From Chitinophaga varians (GTDB lineage: Bacteria; Bacteroidota; Bacteroidia; Chitinophagales; Chitinophagaceae): a stretch of DNA of 64,000 bases. The notes below the pieces were generated by a model. The model was not told the origin of the DNA, made no database searches, and was given only the letters and a program-made list of their open reading frames with translations. A program made the translations under genes and the position numbers. Every line of letters begins with the position of its first letter. Position 1 is the stretch's first letter. Below are positions 44,476-52,004 of the stretch, piece by piece. The DNA lies in contig NZ_JABAIA010000004.1 in the NCBI RefSeq assembly GCF_012641275.1, forward strand, positions 744,001 to 808,000, written 5' to 3'.

Positions 44476-46107
44476 ATGTCTAACTCGCTGTTTAGAAAGA
44501 AGTCCCTGACCACTATTATCAAAGATGCCAATGAAGGAATGACTGACAGCCTTGAAACAGGAGTAGGCATGCATAAAGTGCTGAAGGTGAAAGACCTGAC
44601 AGCGATGGGGATTGCAGCGGTAATTGGCGCCGGTATCTTCTCTACTATTGGTGAAGCGTCTTTTCATGGCGGTCCGGGCGTGTCCCTGCTGTTTGTGATC
44701 ACCGCCATCACCTGCGGGTTCTCCGCCCTTTGTTATGCAGAATTTGCTTCCCGCGTGCCGGTGTCCGGCAGTGCATATACTTATTCTTATGTGACCTTCG
44801 GCGAACTGGCAGCCTGGGTGATCGGCTGGGCGCTGATCCTGGAGTACGCCATTGGTAATATCGCAGTGGCCATATCCTGGAGCGGCTATTGCAACAACCT
44901 GTTACGCGGACTGGGAATAGCTTTGCCTGACTGGCTGTCGAGCAATTATGACAGTGCTTCACAGGCTACTATAGAAGCTGCGCCGCATATATTCGGGATT
45001 CCTTTTATCGTCAACCTGCCGGCTTTTCTGATCGTGATACTGATCACCTACCTGGCTTATGTGGGTATCCGGGAAAGTAAGCGCAGCGCCAATTTTATGG
45101 TGGGACTGAAGATCCTGGTGATCCTGTTTGTGATCGCTCTGGGCTTCTTCTATGTGAACCCGGGCAACTGGAGCCCTTTTATGCCGAATGGTTTCTCCGG
45201 TGTTTTAAAGGGGGTGTCTGCCGTGTTTTTTGCCTATATCGGTTTTGATGCCGTGAGCACCACCGCAGAGGAATGTGCCAATCCGCAGCGTGACCTGCCC
45301 CGTGGCATGATATACTCCCTCATTATCTGTACCGTGCTGTATGTATTGATTTCCTTCGTGCTGACGGGCATGGTGCCTTATTTCAAACTGAAAGTAGATG
45401 ACCCGCTGGCGTTTGTATTTAATGAAGTGAACCTGCCGGGTATCAGCTATATCATCTCTGTAAGCGCCGTGGTGGCCACTACCAGCGTACTGCTGGTATT
45501 CCAGATCGGCCAGCCCCGCATCTGGATGAGCATGAGCCGTGACGGCCTGCTGCCGAAAAAATTCGCTAAAATCCATCCCCGGTTTAAAACACCTTCCTTT
45601 GCTACCATTATCACCGGTATCATTGTAGGAGTGCCGGCGCTTTTCCTGAACCTCACCATCGTAACAGACCTTACCAGTATCGGAACATTGTTCGCCTTCA
45701 TCCTCGTGTGCGGCGGTGTGCTGATGTTGCCTCCACAGGAGAAAACCGCAGAAAAACGGTTCCGTTTGCCTTATATCAACGGCCAGATCATTGTGCCTGT
45801 GCTGGTGATAGGACTGCTGGTGCTTTTCCGTGGAGAAATTTTGAGAAGGCTGTCTTTCGACGGAGGCTGGGAGGTATGGAAACACAATATTCCCTTCTTT
45901 TTCTTTGCCATTGTAACCGTGCTGATCACCTGGTTCTCGGCGGTACGCAAGCTGTCGCTCATCCCTGTATTGGGACTGCTCAGCTGTTTTTACCTGATGA
46001 CCGAGATCGCGCTGAAAAACTGGATCGTGTTCAGCATCTGGCTGGTCATTGGCCTCAGCATCTATTTCCTTTACAGCTACCGCCACAGTAAGCTTCGCCA
46101 GGCCTAA
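44476..46107 (+). CDS. APC family amino acid permease
   Basis: A 543-residue transporter with twelve or more membrane segments. The first helix carries the LeuT-fold substrate loop GIAAVIGAGIFSTIG, and the middle has the conserved SAVFFAYIGFDAVSTTAEE and the FQIGQPRIWMSMSRDGLLP motif. The closest family is the cationic amino acid transporter (CAT) group, but neutral amino acids are possible. Single gene. Confidence 0.9.
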   Translation: MSNSLFRKKSLTTIIKDANEGMTDSLETGVGMHKVLKVKDLTAMGIAAVIGAGIFSTIGEASFHGGPGVSLLFVITAITCGFSALCYAEFASRVPVSGSAYTYSYVTFGELAAWVIGWALILEYAIGNIAVAISWSGYCNNLLRGLGIALPDWLSSNYDSASQATIEAAPHIFGIPFIVNLPAFLIVILITYLAYVGIRESKRSANFMVGLKILVILFVIALGFFYVNPGNWSPFMPNGFSGVLKGVSAVFFAYIGFDAVSTTAEECANPQRDLPRGMIYSLIICTVLYVLISFVLTGMVPYFKLKVDDPLAFVFNEVNLPGISYIISVSAVVATTSVLLVFQIGQPRIWMSMSRDGLLPKKFAKIHPRFKTPSFATIITGIIVGVPALFLNLTIVTDLTSIGTLFAFILVCGGVLMLPPQEKTAEKRFRLPYINGQIIVPVLVIGLLVLFRGEILRRLSFDGGWEVWKHNIPFFFFAIVTVLITWFSAVRKLSLIPVLGLLSCFYLMTEIALKNWIVFSIWLVIGLSIYFLYSYRHSKLRQA

Positions 46108-46158
46108 ATCCGGGTTATTTTTCGTAACTTAATAGCAAGTTCTTTAAAATTCTGTTTT

Positions 46159-46626
46159 ATGAACACGCTACAAAGAGTTGCACGATGGGGTGATACACAT
46201 CACCCGGTATGGTTGAGCGTTGTACGTATGGCGCTGGGACTTTTCCTGATGTGGGCAGGGGTCCTGTTTATCATGAACAGGGACGCACTGGACACTATGA
46301 TCAACCAAAGCCCTGCGCTGGTTACGTTCGCCTTCTTTATTGCACACTACATTGTTTTTGTGCATATCGTAGGCGGCTTGTTCATTGCCATGGGCCTGGA
46401 AACCAGGTTGGCCGCACTGTTGAACATCCCGGTATTGCTGGGAGCTTTGTTGTTCGTACACTCACGGACAGGGCTGTTCCAGGTATACCCTGTGTTGGGC
46501 CTGTCTGCAGTGGTGTTGGTGCTGCTGATCATTTTTGCGGTGACTGGCAGCGGGCGCATCTCGGTCGACGAGTTTATGCGCAGGCATCCTGAAAGGAAGC
46601 GTAAGCATACCTACATCGATTTCTGA
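46159..46626 (+). CDS. DoxX-like integral membrane protein
   Basis: A 155-residue protein with four predicted membrane segments. The pattern VRMALGLFLMWAGVLFIMN followed by HIVGGLFIAMGLETRLAALLNIPVLLGALLF fits the DoxX family, whose exact role is unclear. The C-terminal tail is short and basic (RRHPERKRKHTYIDF). It lies 51 bases after the permease gene on the same strand. Confidence 0.8.
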   Translation: MNTLQRVARWGDTHHPVWLSVVRMALGLFLMWAGVLFIMNRDALDTMINQSPALVTFAFFIAHYIVFVHIVGGLFIAMGLETRLAALLNIPVLLGALLFVHSRTGLFQVYPVLGLSAVVLVLLIIFAVTGSGRISVDEFMRRHPERKRKHTYIDF

Positions 46627-46746
46627 GCCGTTGTTTAATATAGGCGTACCTGTGAGTACCACCATTTTTTATGGCGCAGGAGAAGTACGGCCACGCCCAA
46701 AATCAAATCTTCCTGTCTCTTCCTCACTTTTTCCCCGTCAAAATTC

Positions 46747-46754
46747 TATTTTTG
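46747..46754 (+). promoter_or_regulatory. Probable -7 box (TATTTTTG) of the Smr-domain gene
   Basis: Full consensus match, 19 bases before the ATG at 46774. No clear -33 box. Confidence 0.45.
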
Positions 46755-46773
46755 TGCCCAGAAGAATGCAAAT

Positions 46774-47829
46774 ATGAAATATCAAACTGGAGACAAGATA
46801 TTGCTGTTAAGCTCAAAAGAAGAAGGCACAGTAGTAGACATTGTCAATGACAATATGGTGATGATAGAAGTGAAAGGCACTACTTTCCCGGTATACCTTG
46901 ATCAGATAGACTTTCCCTATTTCCATCGTTTTACCCAGCAAAAGCTGGTGAAAGAAAAGCCGCGGCAGATTCCCGGAGATGAGATCAAAGTAGACCGGAA
47001 AAAATACGAAGTGTTTAAAACAGACAAGGGCATGTTCCTGTCTGTATTGCCGGTATATCAATTTGACGGATACGATGAAACTGTGAAGCTGATGAAGTTT
47101 CACCTGTTTAACGATACGCCGCATGCCATGCGCTTTTATTTTCAGATATGGCTCAACAATCAGATGGACCTGGAAATAAAGAATGAGATACAGCCGTATA
47201 ACCATTTTTACCTGGCAGACCTGATCTTTGAATCACTGAATGATAATCCGCGGTTTGAGTTCACGTTTTTCCTGAAGGAGCCGCAGCCTAAGCTGGCCAC
47301 CTCCGTGAAAAAGACCTGGAAAATCAAGCCCAAACAGATGTTTACACAGTTGGAAGAGCTGCGTACCAAAGCAGAAGCCACGCTGACTTACACCCTGTTT
47401 GAGAAATTCCCGGACAAGGAACCAGAGCCGCCGGCGCCGGCAGAGCAGCCCAATGCAAAAAAGGCCAAACCGGCCACCACGATAGGTTCTGGTAATTTCG
47501 CCAGCCTCCTGAGCAAGATACAGCTGCAGCCGGAAACGACGCTGGAGCCCAAACATGAGGTAGACCTGCATATCGAAGCCCTGGAGAAAAACTGGAAGGG
47601 GATGAGCAATATTGCTATACTGGCGGTGCAGCTCAATGCTTTTCAGCGTTACCTGGACTTAGCGATCAGCCACCATCAGCACAACCTGATTGTGATCCAC
47701 GGCGTAGGCAAAGGCAAGCTGAAAGACGAGATCCATCAGATCCTCCGTCAGACGCCGGAAGTAGCGAACTTTGTAAACCAGTACCATGCTAAGTATGGTT
47801 ACGGGGCTACAGAGATCACGTTTAAATAA
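46774..47829 (+). CDS. DUF2027 and Smr-domain protein
   Basis: A 351-residue protein. The first part (about 1-190) is a DUF2027-like beta-rich region with MKYQTGDKILLLSSKEEGTVVDIV at the start. A proline-rich linker (about 210-235) follows, and the C-terminal 80 residues form an Smr domain (VDLHIEAL, then VIHGVGKGKLKDEIHQIL), as in MutS2. Smr domains are endonuclease or nicking domains and some act in ribosome rescue. This combination is common in Bacteroidota, role uncertain. A strong terminator follows. Confidence 0.88.
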   Translation: MKYQTGDKILLLSSKEEGTVVDIVNDNMVMIEVKGTTFPVYLDQIDFPYFHRFTQQKLVKEKPRQIPGDEIKVDRKKYEVFKTDKGMFLSVLPVYQFDGYDETVKLMKFHLFNDTPHAMRFYFQIWLNNQMDLEIKNEIQPYNHFYLADLIFESLNDNPRFEFTFFLKEPQPKLATSVKKTWKIKPKQMFTQLEELRTKAEATLTYTLFEKFPDKEPEPPAPAEQPNAKKAKPATTIGSGNFASLLSKIQLQPETTLEPKHEVDLHIEALEKNWKGMSNIAILAVQLNAFQRYLDLAISHHQHNLIVIHGVGKGKLKDEIHQILRQTPEVANFVNQYHAKYGYGATEITFK

Positions 47830-47851
47830 ATGAACATTAATAGTTGCATAC

Positions 47852-47893
47852 AAAACTCTTTAGCACCTAAATATTTTGGTGCTAAAGAGTTTT
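47852..47893 (+). terminator. Intrinsic terminator of the Smr-domain gene
   Basis: A 16-bp perfect stem (47852-47867 with 47878-47893), core CTCTTTAGCACC, with a ten-base AT loop. It ends in TTTT and directly precedes the rnpB promoter. Confidence 0.9.
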
Positions 47894-47906
47894 AAGTTTA
47901 AAATAT

Positions 47907-47939
47907 TTTGCACCTGAATGCTCAAATGCGGTACCTTTG
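47907..47939 (+). promoter_or_regulatory. rnpB promoter
   Basis: TTTG at 47907-47910 and TACCTTTG at 47932-47939 stand 21 bases apart, matching the Bacteroidota -33/-7 consensus. The start point should be near 47945. Confidence 0.7.
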
Positions 47940-47944
47940 CGCTC

Positions 47945-48311
47945 CAACTACAAACCGTGCTATCGTTCCTTTGGCTTGTCTGAAGGGAAGGAAAGTCCGG
48001 ACAGCGTAGAGCAACACACCACCTAACGGGTGGGCTCCGGCTTGCCGGAGACAGAGAGTGCCACAGAAAATTACCGCCCTGTTTCGGCGGGGTAAGGGTG
48101 AAAATGTGGGGTAAGAGCCCACGGTGCAGGCAGGTAACTGTTTGTGCGGGTAAACCTTGTGTGCTGAAATGCCATGTATACGGACGCCTGAGGGCTGCTC
48201 GTCCGATGTCCGAGGGTAGGCAGATACAGGGGGCGCGCGAGCGTCACCGCAGATAAATGATAGCAACCCTGGCTTGCCAGGGGACAGAATCCGGCTTACA
48301 GGTTTGTAGTT
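47945..48311 (+). ncRNA. rnpB: RNase P RNA (bacterial class A)
   Basis: The catalytic RNA that trims tRNA 5' ends. Signatures are GGAAAGTCCGGACA near 47988-48003, the AGAGTGCCACAGAAA region, and ACAGAATCCGGCTTA near 48284-48298. The first bases CTACAAACC (47948-47956) pair exactly with GGTTTGTAG (48301-48309), the P1 helix, which fixes both ends. The total is about 365 bases. A T-rich run (TTTTTTCTTTTTCTTTT) follows the end and serves as the terminator. Confidence 0.95.
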
Positions 48312-48388
48312 TTTTTCTTTTTCTTTTCTCCTGCTTTGATATTACGATAAAACCTCCTATCTTCTCACCCTTATTAATCCTGTTTTTT

Positions 48389-48802
48389 ATGACGTTAAGA
48401 GACGAACGTAACTGGGGCACTTTTATTCACCTCGGTGGTATCGTGGGCTCTGCGATTTTCAGGCCTGCCGGCAATGTGATCCTTGTGCTGGTATTATGGC
48501 TTATCAAACGCAATGAATCCCGTTTTGTGGACGACCAGGGCAAAGAAGCCATCAATTTTCAAATCACCATCAGCCTGGTCAGCGTGCTGATCTCCCTGCT
48601 GGCCGGCATTTTCAATGGCTTGTGGTCATTGGGCAGCTGGATGACCGGTGGTTTCTTTTTCTCCAACGGCTGGAGCTGGAGCTGGGGCGGGCTGCATGGC
48701 CTGTTATGGGTGGTGAACCTTATCTTCAGCATTATCGCCGCGGTGAAAGCGAATGAAGGAACTTCCTATAAGTATCCGTTTTCGCTGAGACTGGTAAAAT
48801 AG
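48389..48802 (+). CDS. DUF4870 domain membrane protein
   Basis: A 137-residue protein from the ATG at 48389; an upstream frame start would lie inside rnpB. It has about three hydrophobic segments, the NFQITISLVSVLISLLAG and VVNLIFSIIAAVKANEG pattern and the YPFSLRLVK ending of DUF4870 proteins. Role unknown. A terminator hairpin follows. Confidence 0.85.
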   Translation: MTLRDERNWGTFIHLGGIVGSAIFRPAGNVILVLVLWLIKRNESRFVDDQGKEAINFQITISLVSVLISLLAGIFNGLWSLGSWMTGGFFFSNGWSWSWGGLHGLLWVVNLIFSIIAAVKANEGTSYKYPFSLRLVK

Positions 48803-48818
48803 TCTTTGGCACAGCAAC

Positions 48819-48870
48819 ATACTATCAACGAAAAAGGCGCGGACATCCGCGCCTTTTTCGTTGATAGTAT
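48819..48870. terminator. Two-way terminator between DUF4870 and subtilase genes
   Basis: A nearly perfect 25-bp stem (48819-48843 with 48846-48870) with the core AAAAAGGCGCGGA and its complement. It ends both convergent genes. Confidence 0.92.
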
Positions 48871-48882
48871 TTGGAACACCGG

Positions 48883-50577
48883 TTAGTTTTTCTTTACCGG
48901 CTTCATTTTCGCTTTGTGTTGTTTCTTCTTTACGTTCTCACCTTTGATGGTGGCAGCCAGTTTTAAGGCTTCGTAGGTATTCACGACACCACCGCTCACG
49001 GAGAGATCTGCGAAGTTAATTTTCTCGTCCTGTGTACCTGGTTTGTTAACCTCTTTGGTACCATCAGGAAGAGGTGTGGCGCTCTTTTCGAGGATATATT
49101 TCAGCTGGCGGGCGCTCAGGTCCGGGTAGTAGGAGAGCACGAGCGCTGCTACACCGGCAACTACCGGGGCAGCCATGCTGGTGCCGCTGGCGCTGCCGTA
49201 TTTATTGCCGCCGGGAATGGTAGAGTAGATCTGCACGCCCGGGGCGAAGAGGTCTACGTTCTTTTTGCCATAGTTGGAGAAACCAGCTACTTTATCAGGG
49301 CCTTGTCCGTTGCCGCTGGCGCCTACTGTGATAAAGTTGTCAGCACGAGGGCTGCCGTCCGCGAAATCCGGATTAGGATAGTTGGGCACGGAATCATTGT
49401 TGGCGCCGTCGTTGCCTGCTGCATGTACCAGCAATACGCCTTTCTTTTGCGCATATTTCACTGCCTCGTCCACCCATTCCTTGTGAGGGGAGTAGGGCTT
49501 ACCGAAGCTCATGTTGATGATCTGTGCGCCGTTGTCCACTGCATAACGGATGGCCAGCGCCACGTCTTTGTCTCTTTCATCACCATCAGGCACTGCTTTC
49601 ACCGCCATGATGCGAACATTATCGGCCACGCCGTCAATACCTACGCCGTTGTTGCGGGCAGCGGCAATGATACCACTAACGTGGGTGCCATGGAAACCGA
49701 ATTTGCCCATCACATCATTGTTGCCGTATTTGGTGTCGGTGATATCTTCGTATTTGTCGCCCACGATTTTTTCGCGGTTTTGGTTGGGCGGTATTTCAGT
49801 GGCCTCTGCTTTTCTTTTCAGGTCGCCCATATAAGCGTCGAATTCCATTTTGAACTCACTAAAAGAAGCGGGCTCGTCGCCGGTGCTTTTCAGCAGGCGG
49901 GTCATGAAGTTACGTGCCAGGAGCACGTCCTGGTTAGTTGTCTGGATACTGTCCAGCTGGCCAACGGTAAAGTCTTCCTTGTTAAGGTATGTCTTCAGGA
50001 TATTTTCGCATTTATTGACGTTTTCCTGAAGTTTGGCCATCGATTTATACTGCAGCTTGGTCTGGGAGCCGGGTTTTTCTATTTTCTGTTTTAAGGCCTG
50101 CCAGGTGGCGTATTCTTTGGAATTTTTATCCAGGGTGGAGTCCGGGTTACCGTACTTGTTTTTGTAGCGGTAATATTCGCGGGTGGCCTCATCGGAATCT
50201 TCTTTCAGGCTGCTGCCGTCTTTGGCGCCGAGGAAGTTCCAGCCGTGAATATCGTCTATGTAACCATTTCCATCGTCGTCTTTGCCATTGCCGGGTATTT
50301 CGCCCGGGTTGGTCCAAAGGATGCCTTTCAGGTCTTCATGGAGGGTATCGATACCAGAATCAATCACAGCCACGATCACGGGGGTGCTTTTTTTCCCTTT
50401 CAGTATCTCTTTGTAGGCTTTTTCGGTGTTGGTGCCGTAAACACTGTCGGTCTCGTAGTTCAGCAACTGCCAGTTCTTAGGCACCTGGGTTTTACTCTGG
50501 GCACTGGATTTCGTTGTAAAAGCAGCCGTCAATGCAACACATGCCAAGACTGCAACCTCTCGACTAAACAATTTCAT
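48883..50577 (-). CDS. S8 (subtilisin-like) serine peptidase, secreted
   Basis: A 564-residue exported protease with a signal peptide (cleaved near AQ, residue 27). The catalytic triad is complete: Asp73 (VIAVIDSGIDT), His296 (GFHGTHVSG), and Ser467 (SGTSMAAP). Between Asp and His there is an insert of about 170 residues (about 115-285), rich in charged residues and not part of the usual fold. No C-terminal sorting domain is obvious. Single gene; the terminator hairpin is shared with DUF4870. Confidence 0.93.
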   Translation of the reverse strand: MKLFSREVAVLACVALTAAFTTKSSAQSKTQVPKNWQLLNYETDSVYGTNTEKAYKEILKGKKSTPVIVAVIDSGIDTLHEDLKGILWTNPGEIPGNGKDDDGNGYIDDIHGWNFLGAKDGSSLKEDSDEATREYYRYKNKYGNPDSTLDKNSKEYATWQALKQKIEKPGSQTKLQYKSMAKLQENVNKCENILKTYLNKEDFTVGQLDSIQTTNQDVLLARNFMTRLLKSTGDEPASFSEFKMEFDAYMGDLKRKAEATEIPPNQNREKIVGDKYEDITDTKYGNNDVMGKFGFHGTHVSGIIAAARNNGVGIDGVADNVRIMAVKAVPDGDERDKDVALAIRYAVDNGAQIINMSFGKPYSPHKEWVDEAVKYAQKKGVLLVHAAGNDGANNDSVPNYPNPDFADGSPRADNFITVGASGNGQGPDKVAGFSNYGKKNVDLFAPGVQIYSTIPGGNKYGSASGTSMAAPVVAGVAALVLSYYPDLSARQLKYILEKSATPLPDGTKEVNKPGTQDEKINFADLSVSGGVVNTYEALKLAATIKGENVKKKQHKAKMKPVKKN

Positions 50578-50904
50578 GTTCTATAATTAATAATTAAAAT
50601 ATCATGATGCGAATAAAGGTATAGAAAAAGCCTTAGAACAGGCGAATTTTAATGATAAGCGTGCTATTTGTTGGTTAAAGGGAGAAAATTATATAAACGG
50701 CCATTCTTATCAGGCTCCGGAAGCTGAACAGCCTTGTTGGCCATCCATCACAATACTGCGATAATTTCGCGGGGAAAACCTACCTTTACGCCGGTTCCTT
50801 TCTTTTCCTCTGTAACGTCCTCTTCCCCAACAGGCGCCCATTTCGTGGGATTACTCCCTCATGTTTTTTTGATTTGTATTACCTCATCATTAAAAACTAC
50901 CGTC
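50578..50904. other. Gene-free gap before the phosphatase-like gene
   Basis: The 327-base gap between divergent genes shows no frame that I would support. TAATTTCG near 50759-50766 is a near-match to the -7 consensus and could serve the downstream gene. Confidence 0.4.
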
Positions 50905-51435
50905 ATGCTGAAAACTGCTATTCTAGCCACCCTGTTGGCTGCCGGTAATGCGGCTGTTGCCACCGGCCCCGAAAAAGTGACCACCGTTATTTTTGTGAAT
51001 GCAGCAGAAGAAGAGTCTTCACCATCTGCCGGCCTTAGTGACGAAGGGCGGGACCAGACCCGTTTATTTACCGAAGCCTGCCGGCATATTGACGTGGCCG
51101 CTATCTACACCATTTACGTGAACAAGGCCCTGCAGACCGTAGAGCCGTTATCGGAACTGCGGCAATTGCAGCCTGTTTATTACTGGGTAACGAAAGACCA
51201 GGAGACCCGGGACTGTGTGTTGGACTGCATTGTAAAGCAAAACAAGGGCAAGACAATCGTGATTTGTGGAAATCCGGAAAATATTCCGGCTATGGCCAGA
51301 AGCCTTGGTGTAAGGGCTAAAACGGTCAAAACGCTCTATGATAAAGGATCCGGCCGTTTTTTGATCGTTAGGGTGCTCGGAAATAATACCGCCGTAGCAC
51401 AAAAGTTGAATATGAATATTCAAAAAAAAGTCTAA
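50905..51435 (+). CDS. Histidine-phosphatase-fold protein, probably inactive, exported
   Basis: A 176-residue protein with a signal peptide (MLKTAILATLLAAGNAAVAT). The remainder has the spacing of the phosphoglycerate mutase/histidine phosphatase fold: VTTVIFVNAAEEE, GLSDEGRDQTRLFTEAC, AIYTIYVNKALQTVEPLSEL, and VICGNPENIPAMARSLG. In active members the first segment has the catalytic RHGE and the last has GHS; here both histidines are gone. It is likely a catalytically dead member with another role. The ATG at 50905 is chosen because a signal peptide follows it directly; an ATG at 50734 has no such feature. Confidence 0.7.
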   Translation: MLKTAILATLLAAGNAAVATGPEKVTTVIFVNAAEEESSPSAGLSDEGRDQTRLFTEACRHIDVAAIYTIYVNKALQTVEPLSELRQLQPVYYWVTKDQETRDCVLDCIVKQNKGKTIVICGNPENIPAMARSLGVRAKTVKTLYDKGSGRFLIVRVLGNNTAVAQKLNMNIQKKV

Positions 51436-51515
51436 TATTTATAGTCAGAAGAATATTTGATGGCTTCCCGCTATCGGATATTTTTCTCATAAGCATGGTT
51501 TCCGTTTAACGAAAA

Positions 51516-51549
51516 GCGGGGTTCTCTAACCTCGCTACTATTTTTAAAA
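51516..51549 (+). terminator. Hairpin terminator after the phosphatase-like gene
   Basis: GCGGGGTT (51516-51523) pairs with AACCTCGC (51528-51535) with one G-T pair, and TATTTTT follows. Confidence 0.6.
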
Positions 51550-51779
51550 TCTGAGGAGACTGTGTAAAGTCGATGTATGTAGAGGAAGGTCCTGCAAGGC
51601 AGGCAGAATTTTATCAACCGCTTTTAAATCTGATCAGGGAGGAGCACATCCTGACATGAATGTTAAAAGCTCCGGGGCACTGCCTCGGAGCTGCAAAGAG
51701 CCAGGGTTTAACCACAAATTGTTTCTTAAAATTTCTATTATAGAGAGGCCGGTCCGGAAGGAGCGGCCTTTTATTTTGT
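51550..51779 (+). ncRNA. Candidate structured small RNA ending in an intrinsic terminator
   Basis: No frame is supported here, but structure is dense: CCTGC-aag-GCAGG at 51591-51603, TCAGG/CCTGA at 51634-51654, an 11-bp hairpin AGCTCCGGGGC-act-GCCTCGGAGCT at 51668-51692, and a final hairpin AGGCCG-g-TCC-GGAA-GGA-g-CGGCCT at 51746-51769 followed by TTTATTTT. An end terminator without a gene suggests an independent small RNA. No matching promoter and no known RNA family is recognised. Confidence 0.45.
51746..51777 (+). terminator. Intrinsic terminator of the structured region
   Basis: The stem AGGCCG/CGGCCT with an inner TCC-GGAA-GGA is followed by a T-run broken by one A. Confidence 0.75.
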
Positions 51780-51814
51780 CCCAGGGCTGAAGCCCTGGGC
51801 TACGTTCTGATTCA
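51780..51814 (+). repeat. REP-like palindrome, copy 3 (plus orientation)
   Basis: CCCAGGGCTGAAGCCCTGGG then CTACGTTCTGATTCA shares its tail with copy 1. Confidence 0.85.
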
Positions 51815-51908
51815 ATTTCTTTCATGGATAGATTTGATCGTGTCCGTCGTGTCACTCAACGCCAGATGTTTGCCTCCCATAACAGGTTTTAGCCGGAAAA
51901 GGATTTGA

Positions 51909-51940
51909 CACAGAACGTAGCCCAGGGCTTCAGCCCTGGG
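51909..51940 (-). repeat. REP-like palindrome, copy 4 (inverted partner of copy 3)
   Basis: CAGAACGTAG followed by CCCAGGGCTTCAGCCCTGGG is copy 3 read from the other strand. The two copies, about 95 bases apart and head to head, form a REPIN-like pair. Confidence 0.85.
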
Positions 51941-51955
51941 ACATCCGGGCATAAA

Positions 51956-51985
51956 AAAGGGCATATCCTTTCAGATACGCCCTTT
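51956..51985 (-). terminator. Hairpin downstream of the lysine-operon ALDH gene
   Basis: AAAGGGCATATC (51956-51967) pairs with GATACGCCCTTT (51974-51985) with one mismatch. It lies about 20 bases past the stop of the minus-strand gene. Confidence 0.75.
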
Positions 51986-52004
51986 CGTTATTTGTTGCTG
52001 CTGA

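Noticed and set aside
48257..48388. An extended start for the DUF4870 gene
   Set aside because: The upstream part lies inside rnpB and its P1 helix.
51740..51780. GGTCCGGAAGGA as an SRP RNA
   Set aside because: The core resembles the SRP loop, but the surrounding GGTCAGG and GCAGCCA elements are missing and a T-run follows, so it is a terminator hairpin.
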